Positions 1 through 5,900 of a stretch of DNA of 6,548 bases are shown here, piece after piece (position 1 is the first letter of the stretch; each line of letters starts with the position of its first letter). The DNA is from Dehalococcoidia bacterium (GTDB lineage: Bacteria; Chloroflexota; Dehalococcoidia; GIF9; AB-539-J10). Position numbers and translations under genes: made by a program. The notes beneath the pieces were generated by a model. The model saw only the letters and a program-made list of their open reading frames with translations, was not told where the DNA came from and ran no database searches. The stretch lies in the NCBI GenBank assembly GCA_023229725.1, contig JALNYR010000139.1, forward strand, positions 1-6,548, written 5' to 3'.

Positions 1-804
1 GACGCACACCACGTCGCCTCCCCACTCCTCGATGACGAGGCCGGCCTCCGAGAGCTGCTGCTTGACACGGTCGAGGTTGGCCTCCGGTTTGTCCACCTTG
101 TTGATTGCGACCACGATCGGCACGCCCGCCGCCCGGGCATGGTCGATGGCTTCACGAGTCTGAGGCATGATGCCGTCATCGGCAGCCACGACGAGGACAA
201 CGATGTCGGTCGCGTGTGCTCCTCTGGCGCGCATGGCCGTGAATGCCTTGTGGCCGGGCGTGTCCAGGAACGTGAGCGCGCGGCCACCCAGCACGCTCTG
301 ATAGGCACCGATGTGCTGCGTGATGGCTCCCGCCTCGCGGGAAGCCACGCTGGTCTTGCGTATGGTGTCCAGGAGGGTCGTCTTGCCGTGGTCCACGTGT
401 CCCATGACGGTGACGACCGGGGGACGAGTGCTGAGGGTGTCTCCCGCCCGTGCCTTCTTGGAGGTGGCCGCTGCCGGCTGCTTCTTTCGAACGACCTGGA
501 ATCCGAGATCCTGGGCAACTCGCACGGCTGTCTCGAAATCGATGACATCATTGACACTCGCCATGATGCCGCGCCGCATGATCTGCTTCACGGCCCGCGC
601 CACATCCACTTGCAGCACTTCGGCGAGTTGCTTAACGGTCATCGACACGCCGCCAAGTTCGACCTGGGGCAACGGGGCGGGTCGCCCACCGACGGTGGGG
701 CGGGGCGCCACGACCTCTGGTCGGTTATCTGGCCGGGGCTGCGGCGGTGCGGGCCTCCGTGCCCTCATGGGGGGTCTATTCCTGTTCGGCGTTGTTCTTG
801 CCAT
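1..804 (-). CDS. infB: Translation initiation factor IF-2, N-terminal 268 codons (truncated by the window edge)
   Basis: IF-2 is the GTPase that places fMet-tRNA on the 30S subunit and promotes 50S joining. The start is the ATG at 804, with AGGAG at 815-819 ten bases upstream. The frame stays open to base 1, giving exactly 268 codons with no stop. Residues 1-50 are basic and rich in Pro and Arg. Residues about 54-104 form the small helical IF2-N domain (begins SMTVKQLAEVLQV). The GTPase domain starts near residue 128, with G1 GHVDHGKTT at 135-143, the switch I region around GAITQHIGAY at 159-168, G3 DTPGH at 181-185 and G4 NKVD at 235-238. The region ahead of the GTPase is very short compared with several hundred residues in E. 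coli. The start lies 29 bases inside ylxR, which suggests translational coupling. The later G domain, domains II and III, and the tRNA-binding C-terminus are outside the window. Confidence 0.97.
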   Translation of the reverse strand, partial: MARTTPNRNRPPMRARRPAPPQPRPDNRPEVVAPRPTVGGRPAPLPQVELGGVSMTVKQLAEVLQVDVARAVKQIMRRGIMASVNDVIDFETAVRVAQDLGFQVVRKKQPAAATSKKARAGDTLSTRPPVVTVMGHVDHGKTTLLDTIRKTSVASREAGAITQHIGAYQSVLGGRALTFLDTPGHKAFTAMRARGAHATDIVVLVVAADDGIMPQTREAIDHARAAGVPIVVAINKVDKPEANLDRVKQQLSEAGLVIEEWGGDVVCV

Positions 805-1099
805 GCGATTCGGACTCCTGGAGCGTGCTCGTGTATTGTAGCAGAGCCGCTCGGTTATCGTCGGTCATGTGGGTGCGGAGTGAGTGTTCGAGTCTGGCGC
901 CCTTCAGGCCTTTTTCCCAGCACGCCCTGCTCGGGCAGAGATATGCTCCCCTGCCTTGCTGACGCGTCGAGCCGCCTATGCTCAGAACGCCGTCAGGTCC
1001 CATCTCCACGCGTATCAGCGCTCGCTTGTCCCTGCGGGCCCCGCAGGCGATACATGTGCGCTGTGGCGCAGACTTAGGCGTCGTCAGGCTCATCACCAT
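776..1099 (-). CDS. ylxR: YlxR/RnpM family RNA-binding protein (DUF448)
   Basis: A 107-residue basic protein of the YlxR family, almost always found between nusA and infB. The B. subtilis member, renamed RnpM, is reported to bind and modulate RNase P RNA; carrying that role over to this protein is inference. Family signatures are visible: RTCIACGARRDKRALIR with cysteines at 16 and 19, GRGAYLCP at 49-56 with a cysteine at 55, and a further cysteine at 60 followed by the basic helix EKGLKGARLEHSLR. The reading frame is open further upstream, to an ATG at 1270. That part reads as the antisense-like shadow of the nusA tail and has no family resemblance. I chose ATG 1099, preceded by a purine-rich AAGAAGAAG stretch. 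GTG 1096 and ATG 1093 are close alternatives. It overlaps the nusA end by 26 bases and infB by 29. Confidence 0.92.
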   Translation of the reverse strand: MVMSLTTPKSAPQRTCIACGARRDKRALIRVEMGPDGVLSIGGSTRQQGRGAYLCPSRACWEKGLKGARLEHSLRTHMTDDNRAALLQYTSTLQESESHGKNNAEQE

Positions 1100-2534
1100 A
1101 CGTTCGGTGCTTCTTCTTCTTGGTCTTCGTCTTGTCGGTCTTCCCGCCTCGGCGTCCACCGGGCAGGATGTCCTCCGCGAAACGGAGCACCGACTCGCCT
1201 TTCCCCGAGTCCTCGTCAAACCGGAAGACCTCGCTCGCCAGCAGCTGCTCCAGGGTCTTGCCCTCGACAAGTCCCTCTGCCGGAACCGCTTCGGGTGCGC
1301 CTTCGACAGCCTCTTCTTCCCGCACGACCTGTGGCTTGGCTTCCGGCGTCTCCGCGGATCCCGCGACGGGGGCTGGCTCCGGCGCCACTTCCACGGCCCC
1401 TGCGGTCTCCTGCGCGGCAGGCGCCTCGGCGACGGCTTCCTCGGGTTGCAGCTCAGGTATCGAGGTGACCTCCATCACTACAGGTTCACCGAGTTCAGCC
1501 TCCACGGCCGACGTGCTCTTGATGTCTATCCGCCATCCAGTGAGCTTCGCTGCGAGACGGGCGTTCTGGCCGCCTCTCCCAATGGCGAGCGACAGCTGCT
1601 TGTCCGGCACGATGACCGTCGCGGTCCTGAGGCTCTCATCGAGGTCGATGCGGGCCACCTGGGCCGGGCTCAACGCGTTGGCAATGAAGATTCGCGGGTC
1701 GGCATGCCATTCGACCACATCGATCTTCTCGCCATTCAACTGGTTCACGACGCTCTGCAGACGGATGCCCCGGGGGCCCAGACACGAACCGACGGGCTCC
1801 ACCGATTCCTGCCGGCTGGAGACGGCGACCTTGCTCCTGTGCCCCGGGTCACGGGCCACCGCGCGTATCTCGACAACGCCGGCGTGCACCTCCGGAATCT
1901 CTATCTCGAAGAGTCGCCGCACCAGATTGGGGTGGGACCGGGAGAGCGTAACGCGCGGGCCTCTGCCTTCCTGGCTGGTCTGCAGCAGGTAGAACTTGAG
2001 CTGCTGTCCGGCGTGGTATCGCTCACTCGGCAGTTGCTCAATCAAGGGCAGTATCGCTTCGCGCCGCCCGATGTTCACGTAAACAGCGTTGGGCTGTGCG
2101 AACTGGACCGAGCCGGTCACGACTTCGCCTTCCTTACCTACGAACTGCTCGAAGGTCGCATGGTGTTCCGCTTCGCGCAGGCGCTGCAGCACAACCTGAC
2201 GGGCTATCTGCGCGGCGATGCGGCCGGCCCCGGTTGGCGTTGACTCAATCTCGAGCACGTCTCCGAGGGCCGCGTCTTTGCGGATGCGGCGGGCATCCGC
2301 GGGGGATATCTCCCTGTCCGCATCGGCAATCGTCTCGGTCACCGTCTTCAACAGGTACACATGGATGTCTCCGGTCGCGGTGTCGATCCTCACGACGACA
2401 TCCTGCTCGGCGGTGAACACTTCCTTCTTGTACGCGGAGACGAGCGCCGCCTCAAGTGCCTCAAGGATGACCTCTCTCGGCAGGTTGCGCTCGGAGGAGA
2501 GTTGGGTGATGGCCGCCATGAACTCCGTCTTCAT
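1074..2534 (-). CDS. nusA: Transcription termination/antitermination factor NusA
   Basis: NusA binds RNA polymerase near the RNA exit channel and modulates pausing, intrinsic termination and antitermination. The protein is 486 residues. The RNAP-binding N-terminal domain spans about 1-125, and the S1 domain about 134-200 (GKEGEVVTGSV onward). KH1 has the GPRG loop at 253-256, and KH2 has the GRGG loop at 319-322 followed by QNARLAAKLTGWRIDI. After residue 345 there is a tail of about 140 residues: a Glu/Ala/Pro/Val-rich linker (about 345-425), a conserved-looking block GKTLEQLLASEVFRFDED, a lysine-rich patch (465-476) and an acidic end. I do not see an E. coli-type pair of acidic repeats. The frame opens 66 codons earlier, but ATG 2534 is preceded by GGAAGG at 2543-2548 with 8-base spacing, and MKTEFMAAITQLSSERNLPRE matches a normal NusA start. 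It is the first gene of its operon; no rimP precedes it. Confidence 0.97.
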   Translation of the reverse strand: MKTEFMAAITQLSSERNLPREVILEALEAALVSAYKKEVFTAEQDVVVRIDTATGDIHVYLLKTVTETIADADREISPADARRIRKDAALGDVLEIESTPTGAGRIAAQIARQVVLQRLREAEHHATFEQFVGKEGEVVTGSVQFAQPNAVYVNIGRREAILPLIEQLPSERYHAGQQLKFYLLQTSQEGRGPRVTLSRSHPNLVRRLFEIEIPEVHAGVVEIRAVARDPGHRSKVAVSSRQESVEPVGSCLGPRGIRLQSVVNQLNGEKIDVVEWHADPRIFIANALSPAQVARIDLDESLRTATVIVPDKQLSLAIGRGGQNARLAAKLTGWRIDIKSTSAVEAELGEPVVMEVTSIPELQPEEAVAEAPAAQETAGAVEVAPEPAPVAGSAETPEAKPQVVREEEAVEGAPEAVPAEGLVEGKTLEQLLASEVFRFDEDSGKGESVLRFAEDILPGGRRGGKTDKTKTKKKKHRTYGDEPDDA

Positions 2535-2542
2535 ACGCTGTA

Positions 2543-2548
2543 CCTTCC
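2543..2548 (-). promoter_or_regulatory. Ribosome binding site of nusA
   Basis: On the minus strand, GGAAGG lies eight bases before ATG 2534. It decides the nusA start against the longer frame opening at 2732, which would run back through the terminator-like hairpin and the promoter, and against the internal ATG at 2519. Confidence 0.75.
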
Positions 2549-2570
2549 GTCTCTCCGTCTGCGCCAGCAA

Positions 2571-2600
2571 CAAAAAAGTGGGTAGAACCCACTCTTTTTG
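2571..2600 (-). terminator. Terminator-like hairpin in the nusA leader (candidate attenuator)
   Basis: Read on the minus strand, the sequence is CAAAAAG, AGTGGGT, loop TCT, ACCCACT, then TTTTTG. The core is a perfect 6-bp GTGGGT/ACCCAC stem (2578-2583 with 2587-2592) and a three-base loop. It is extended by A-T pairs with a single bulged base at 2594 and closed by C2571-G2600. The minus-strand transcript has a U run right after the GC-rich stem, the form of an intrinsic terminator. It lies between the predicted nusA promoter and the nusA ribosome binding site, so full-length nusA mRNA requires read-through. The arms make it roughly symmetric, so it could also stop plus-strand antisense transcripts. 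The hairpin is seen directly; its regulatory use is inferred. Confidence 0.65.
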
Positions 2601-2625
2601 CTCACGTATTCGGAGGAACTGACCT

Positions 2626-2655
2626 ACTATAGCAGGAAAGAAGACGGGCGTGCAA
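2626..2655 (-). promoter_or_regulatory. Predicted sigma70-type promoter of the nusA-ylxR-infB operon
   Basis: On the minus strand, TATAGT (2631-2626) matches five of six positions of the -10 consensus. It is preceded by TGC, an extended -10 element. A weak -35, TTGCAC (2655-2650), sits 18 bases upstream. Transcription would begin near 2619, giving a leader of about 85 bases that contains the terminator-like hairpin. The weak -35 is compatible with an extended -10 promoter. Confidence 0.6.
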
Positions 2656-2681
2656 ACGTTATGCGGCTCTATCGTCATCCT

Positions 2682-2710
2682 TTGACAAGTACGTTGACCG
2701 GTGATAAAGT
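2682..2710 (+). promoter_or_regulatory. Predicted sigma70-type promoter of the rpsL-rpsG-fusA-rpsJ-rplC operon
   Basis: A perfect -35 TTGACA (2682-2687) is followed after 17 bases by TAAAGT (2705-2710), with TGA directly before it as an extended -10. The alternative -10 reading GATAAA (2703-2708) would give a 15-base spacer and is less likely. Transcription should start near 2717, leaving a leader of about 140 bases before rpsL. Its -35 is 26 bases from the -35 of the divergent nusA promoter, so the two polymerases would bind close together, back to back. Confidence 0.7.
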
Positions 2711-2759
2711 GTACCGTCGGAGTCAGCTGCAAGGCACCGGTTTCTCCTCGATTCGTTAC

Positions 2760-2826
2760 AGAGCCAGCTAGTTAGGGCTCGCGGCTCGTGTGGAGTGGAC
2801 CCGCGGCGTGGCTAGCCGGCTCTTTT
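2760..2826 (+). promoter_or_regulatory. Long imperfect stem-loop in the rpsL leader, possible attenuator or r-protein binding site
   Basis: AGAGCCAGCTAG (2760-2771) is complementary to CTAGCCGGCTCT (2812-2823) at 11 of 12 positions, and the right arm runs into TTTT (2823-2826). The 40-base loop contains a further possible stem, CGCGG (2780-2784) with CCGCG (2801-2805). The left-arm GAGCC could also pair with GGCTC at 2776-2780 or 2783-2787, so mutually exclusive folds are possible. The element ends about 16 bases before the rpsL ribosome binding site. The complementarity is seen directly. The function is inferred: attenuation or feedback by a ribosomal protein. The U run is short for a strong terminator. 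Confidence 0.5.
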
Positions 2827-2841
2827 GATTGTCCAGATAGA

Positions 2842-2849
2842 GTGAGGTG
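2842..2849 (+). promoter_or_regulatory. Ribosome binding site of rpsL
   Basis: GTGAGGTG lies eight bases before ATG 2858. It overlaps the GTG at 2849 that would otherwise extend the frame by three codons. This fixes the start at ATG 2858, which yields the usual MPTI-type S12 N-terminus. Confidence 0.8.
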
Positions 2850-2857
2850 TGGTACGT

Positions 2858-3271
2858 ATGCCGACCATCAGTCAGCTGGTAAGAAAAGGTAGGAAGAAGA
2901 TCGTCTCGAAGACGAAGGCTCCCGCGCTGCACTACATCCAGGATGCATCGAGGAGCAAGACGATCCTGACGAAGGGTGCACCCTTCAAGCGGGGGGTCTG
3001 CATCCAGGTCAAGACGGTGACCCCCAAGAAGCCGAACTCGGCGCTGCGGAAGATAGCGCGTGTCCGGCTCACCAACGGACTTGAGGTGAATGCCTACATC
3101 CCTGGTGAGGGTCACAACCTTCAGGAGCACTCGGTTGTGTTGATTCGGGGCGGCAGAGTGAAGGACCTCCCAGGCATCCGCTATCACATCGTGCGCGGAG
3201 TGCTCGACACCGAGGGTGTCCAGAACCGCAAGCAGGGTAGAAGCCTGTACGGCGCCAAACGCCCGCAGTAG
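2858..3271 (+). CDS. rpsL: 30S ribosomal protein S12
   Basis: S12 sits at the decoding centre of the 30S subunit, where it monitors codon-anticodon pairing. The 137-residue protein starts MPTISQLVRKGRKK. It carries the conserved loop TPKKPNSALRK (55-65), EGHNLQEHSVVLIRGGRVKDLPG (84-106) and the C-terminal YGAKRP. The two lysines whose mutation gives streptomycin resistance in other bacteria are unchanged (in PKKPNS near 58, and K102 in VKDLP), so a sensitive-type sequence is expected. The aspartate that is methylthiolated in several bacteria is present (D103). Compared with E. coli S12, there are about 13 extra residues between PAL (22-24) and PFKRGVC (42-48). Bacillus-type and Chloroflexota S12 have a similar long form. 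It is the first gene of the str cluster, 20 bases ahead of rpsG. Confidence 0.99.
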   Translation: MPTISQLVRKGRKKIVSKTKAPALHYIQDASRSKTILTKGAPFKRGVCIQVKTVTPKKPNSALRKIARVRLTNGLEVNAYIPGEGHNLQEHSVVLIRGGRVKDLPGIRYHIVRGVLDTEGVQNRKQGRSLYGAKRPQ

Positions 3272-3291
3272 CGACCATCGAGGGGTGAGAC

Positions 3292-3765
3292 ATGCCCAGA
3301 AGAGCAAAGAGAGTAAACAAGCACGTGATTCTGCCGGACGCCAAGTACGGCAGTGTGGACGTTGCCAAGTTCGTGAACCGCGTGATGATGGTTGGCAAGA
3401 AGGCCACCGCCGAGAAGATTGTCTACGGCGCAATGGCGCTCGCGGCTGAGCAGGCGAATGCTGAGCCGGTCGAAGTGCTTGAGAAGGCGGTTGACAGCGC
3501 AACGCCTCTGATCCGCGTGAAGCCGCGCAGGGTCGGCGGTGCGACGTACCAGGTACCGATGGAGGTCGATAGACACGTCGGTCGCGCTCTCGCAATGAGG
3601 TGGCTGATAGTCGCCGCCCGGGCGCGGAGCGGAAAGTCGATGCAAGAGAAGCTCGCCGCCGAGCTTGTCGATGCCGTGCAGGGCAAGGGCTCTGCGGTGA
3701 GGAAGCGGGAAGAGATTCACAGGATGGCCGACGCGAACAAGGCCTTCGTGCACTACCGCTGGTGA
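3292..3765 (+). CDS. rpsG: 30S ribosomal protein S7
   Basis: S7 is a primary 16S rRNA-binding protein that nucleates assembly of the 30S head and lines the E-site side of the mRNA channel. In E. coli it is also the translational repressor of the str operon. The protein is 157 residues, the usual bacterial length. Typical blocks are visible: MPRRAKRVNKHVILPDAKYGS at the start, KFVNRVMMVGKKATAEKIVYGA, the beta-hairpin region IRVKPRRVGGATYQVPMEV (about 74-92), ALAMRWLIVAARAR, and the C-terminal KREEIHRMADANKAFVHYRW. AGGGGTGA at 3281-3288 is the ribosome binding site. The E. coli S7 feedback target is the long rpsL-rpsG spacer. Here that spacer is only 20 bases, so feedback, if present, must act elsewhere. 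Confidence 0.99.
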   Translation: MPRRAKRVNKHVILPDAKYGSVDVAKFVNRVMMVGKKATAEKIVYGAMALAAEQANAEPVEVLEKAVDSATPLIRVKPRRVGGATYQVPMEVDRHVGRALAMRWLIVAARARSGKSMQEKLAAELVDAVQGKGSAVRKREEIHRMADANKAFVHYRW

Positions 3766-3808
3766 CATGGCTGCAGTCAAGTCTGTTCTTGAGTCTACGG
3801 TCAAGGCG

Positions 3809-5881
3809 ATGACGCGCTCATTTGCTATGGAGAGGGTCCGTAATATCGGCATCATTGCCCATATTGATGCCGGTAAGACGACTGTGACCGAGCGCATCCT
3901 TCACTACACTGGCCGTACGTACAAGATCGGCGGAGTGGATGAGGGCACAGCCGTCATGGACTGGATGGACCAGGAGCGGGAGCGTGGCATCACGATCATG
4001 GCCGCTGCAACCACGTGCCACTGGGCCGAGCATCGCATCAATATTATCGACACGCCCGGGCACGTTGATTTCACCGCCGAGGTGGAGCGCAGCCTTCGCG
4101 TTCTCGATGGCGGCGTCGTCATTCTGGATGCGGTGGCCGGAGTTGAGGCGCAGTCCGAGATGGTCTGGCGACAGGCCGACCGGTATCACGTCGCCCGCAT
4201 CTGTTTCGTCAACAAGATGGACAGGGTGGGGGCGGATTTCTTCCGCACCCTTGCGAGCATAGAGACGCGCTTGAATGCAGTGACGATTCCAGTCCAGTTG
4301 CCTTACGGGGCGGAATCTGGATTCCGTGGCGTCATCGATCTGATAGGCAACAGGGTCATCCTGTTTCCGGAGGACTCTCACCAGCCGCTCGAGTATCAGC
4401 CTGTGCCGGCCAGCGAAGCGGATCTGGTCGCCAGGTACCGTCACGTGATCGTTGAGAGGCTTGCGGAGCACGACGATGCGGTCCTGCTTCCCTACCTTGA
4501 GGGACAGGAAGTGTCGTCCGAGCTCATCGTCGAATCGCTCAGGCGGCTCACGGTCGCCAACAAAGTGGTGCCCGTGCTCTGCGGAAGCGCTCTGCGAGGC
4601 AAGGGTGTTCGACCCTTGCTGGATGCAGTCGTCGCCTATCTCCCGTCGCCGCTCGATGTTCCCGCGGTCATTGGTCATGATCCCGCCGGCTCACAGGAGA
4701 TCGTGTGCGGTCCAAGCGACGACGAGCCTCTGGCTGCGCTCGCGTTCAAGGTAGTCTCCGACCCGTTCATGGGGCGATTGACCTATCTCCGGATTTACTC
4801 GGGGACGGTGACGACAGGTTCGCAGGTGTTGAACACGGCGAAGATGAAGCGGGAGCGCATCGGACGGCTCTACTTCATGCACGCCAACCATCGTGAGGAA
4901 GTGACTGATGCCGATGCGGGTAGCATCGTCGCCGCCCTTGGCCTCAGAGGTACGGTGACGGGTGACACGCTATGCAGCCCTTCCAGGCCGGTCGTGTTCG
5001 AATCGATCCGGTTCGCCGAACCGGTGCTGGCGATGGCCATCGAGCCGCGCGCCAAAGCCGATTCTGAGAAGCTGGAAGACGTGCTCGGGAAGCTGGTTGA
5101 TGAGGACCCGAGTTTCAAGGTGCGCCAGGACCCGGAGACGGGGCAGGCCATCATCATGGGTATGGGCGAGCTTCACCTTGAAGTGATGGTGGAGCGCATG
5201 TCACGTGAGTTCGCCGTGAAGGTCAACGTCGGCAAGCCCAGGGTGGCGTACCGCGAGGCCATCACCCGAGCCGTTGAGTCAGAGGGCAGGTTCGTTCGTC
5301 AGACGGGCGGGCACGGACAGTACGGGCACGTCTGGCTCAAACTGGAGCCCGGTGAGCGCGGCAGTGGATTCAAGTTCGTGGATGCCATCAAGGGAGCCAC
5401 GATTCCGCGCGAGTACCTGCCTGCTATCCAGTCCGGCGCACGAGAGGCCGTCGAGACCGGTGGACCTGCTGGTTATCCGGTTGTCGACGTTACCGTGACG
5501 GCGTACGACGGCAGTTACCACGACGTGGACTCCTCTGAACTGGCGTTCAAGATTGCCAGTTCGATGGCTGTGAAGGCCGGTCTGCCGAAGGCGAAGCCGG
5601 TAGTCCTTGAGCCCATCATGAAGCTCGAGATAACCACCCCGACGCAATTCACCGGCGATATCATCGGTGATTTGAATGCCCGCAGGGCAAGGATAGAGCG
5701 GATTGACACCCAGGCGGATTCGACCGTCGTTGGTTGTCTGATCCCTCTAGGCGAGACGTTCGGCATCGCCACGGCGTTGCGGTCTCTGAGCCAGGGCAGG
5801 GTGACGCATACCATGGAGTTCTGTCGCTACGAACCGGCGCCTGCGACGGTCGCCGAACAGATAGTCAAGAAGAGTCAGTGA
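3809..5881 (+). CDS. fusA: Elongation factor G (EF-G)
   Basis: EF-G is the GTPase that drives translocation and, with RRF, ribosome recycling. From ATG 3809 it has 690 residues, the normal length. G domain: G1 AHIDAGKTT (17-25), G2 RGIT (59-62), G3 DTPGH (81-85), G4 NKMD (135-138), G5 GSAL (259-262). Domain II is about 305-395 and domain III about 403-478 with the MGMGELHLE block. Domain IV (about 480-605) has GQYGHV and the decoding-site loop YHDVDSSELAFK (570-581). Domain V has the GDIIGDLNARR block (616-626). Start choice: ATG 3809 puts ten residues before RNIGI, the same as most EF-G proteins. ATG 3767, one base after rpsG, would add 14 residues. Neither has a strong ribosome binding site, so the exact start is uncertain. 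Small departures from the consensus are Met64 after GITI, and GGHGQYGHV where Arg is usual. Confidence 0.97.
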   Translation: MTRSFAMERVRNIGIIAHIDAGKTTVTERILHYTGRTYKIGGVDEGTAVMDWMDQERERGITIMAAATTCHWAEHRINIIDTPGHVDFTAEVERSLRVLDGGVVILDAVAGVEAQSEMVWRQADRYHVARICFVNKMDRVGADFFRTLASIETRLNAVTIPVQLPYGAESGFRGVIDLIGNRVILFPEDSHQPLEYQPVPASEADLVARYRHVIVERLAEHDDAVLLPYLEGQEVSSELIVESLRRLTVANKVVPVLCGSALRGKGVRPLLDAVVAYLPSPLDVPAVIGHDPAGSQEIVCGPSDDEPLAALAFKVVSDPFMGRLTYLRIYSGTVTTGSQVLNTAKMKRERIGRLYFMHANHREEVTDADAGSIVAALGLRGTVTGDTLCSPSRPVVFESIRFAEPVLAMAIEPRAKADSEKLEDVLGKLVDEDPSFKVRQDPETGQAIIMGMGELHLEVMVERMSREFAVKVNVGKPRVAYREAITRAVESEGRFVRQTGGHGQYGHVWLKLEPGERGSGFKFVDAIKGATIPREYLPAIQSGAREAVETGGPAGYPVVDVTVTAYDGSYHDVDSSELAFKIASSMAVKAGLPKAKPVVLEPIMKLEITTPTQFTGDIIGDLNARRARIERIDTQADSTVVGCLIPLGETFGIATALRSLSQGRVTHTMEFCRYEPAPATVAEQIVKKSQ

Positions 5882-5900
5882 AGAGAACAGAGGCATCGAT

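Noticed and set aside
139..1077. 312-codon open frame on the plus strand opposite infB and ylxR
   Set aside because: It is antisense to clear infB and ylxR coding. The translation has no recognisable domain and is rich in Arg, Gly and His, as expected for a GC-rich shadow frame.
1100..1270. 57-codon N-terminal extension of ylxR
   Set aside because: It lies wholly inside the nusA 3' end in another frame and is not part of the YlxR family. Normal members are about 90-110 residues.
978..2243. 421-codon open frame on the plus strand opposite nusA
   Set aside because: It is antisense to the S1 and KH domains of NusA, with no family motif and no promoter or good ribosome binding site. The length is explained by GC-rich codon bias.
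2571..2600. Reading the hairpin as a plus-strand terminator for a gene upstream
   Set aside because: No plus-strand gene precedes it. Its position in the nusA leader makes the minus-strand reading the meaningful one, although it may work both ways.
2535..2732. 66-codon N-terminal extension of nusA up to ATG 2732
   Set aside because: It would translate back through the predicted promoter and the terminator hairpin, has no NusA similarity, and the true start has a good ribosome binding site.
2535..2857. A small gene or tRNA in the divergent spacer
   Set aside because: No tRNA-like cloverleaf and no short frame with a ribosome binding site was seen. The space is accounted for by two promoters and two leader structures.
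2768..3595. 275-codon frame on the minus strand opposite rpsL and rpsG
   Set aside because: It is the shadow of two highly conserved ribosomal protein genes. The Arg/Ser/Pro-rich translation shows no domain.
3818..4678. 286-codon frame on the minus strand opposite fusA
   Set aside because: It is antisense to the EF-G G domain. Its His/Asp-rich, domain-free translation is typical of a reversed coding frame.
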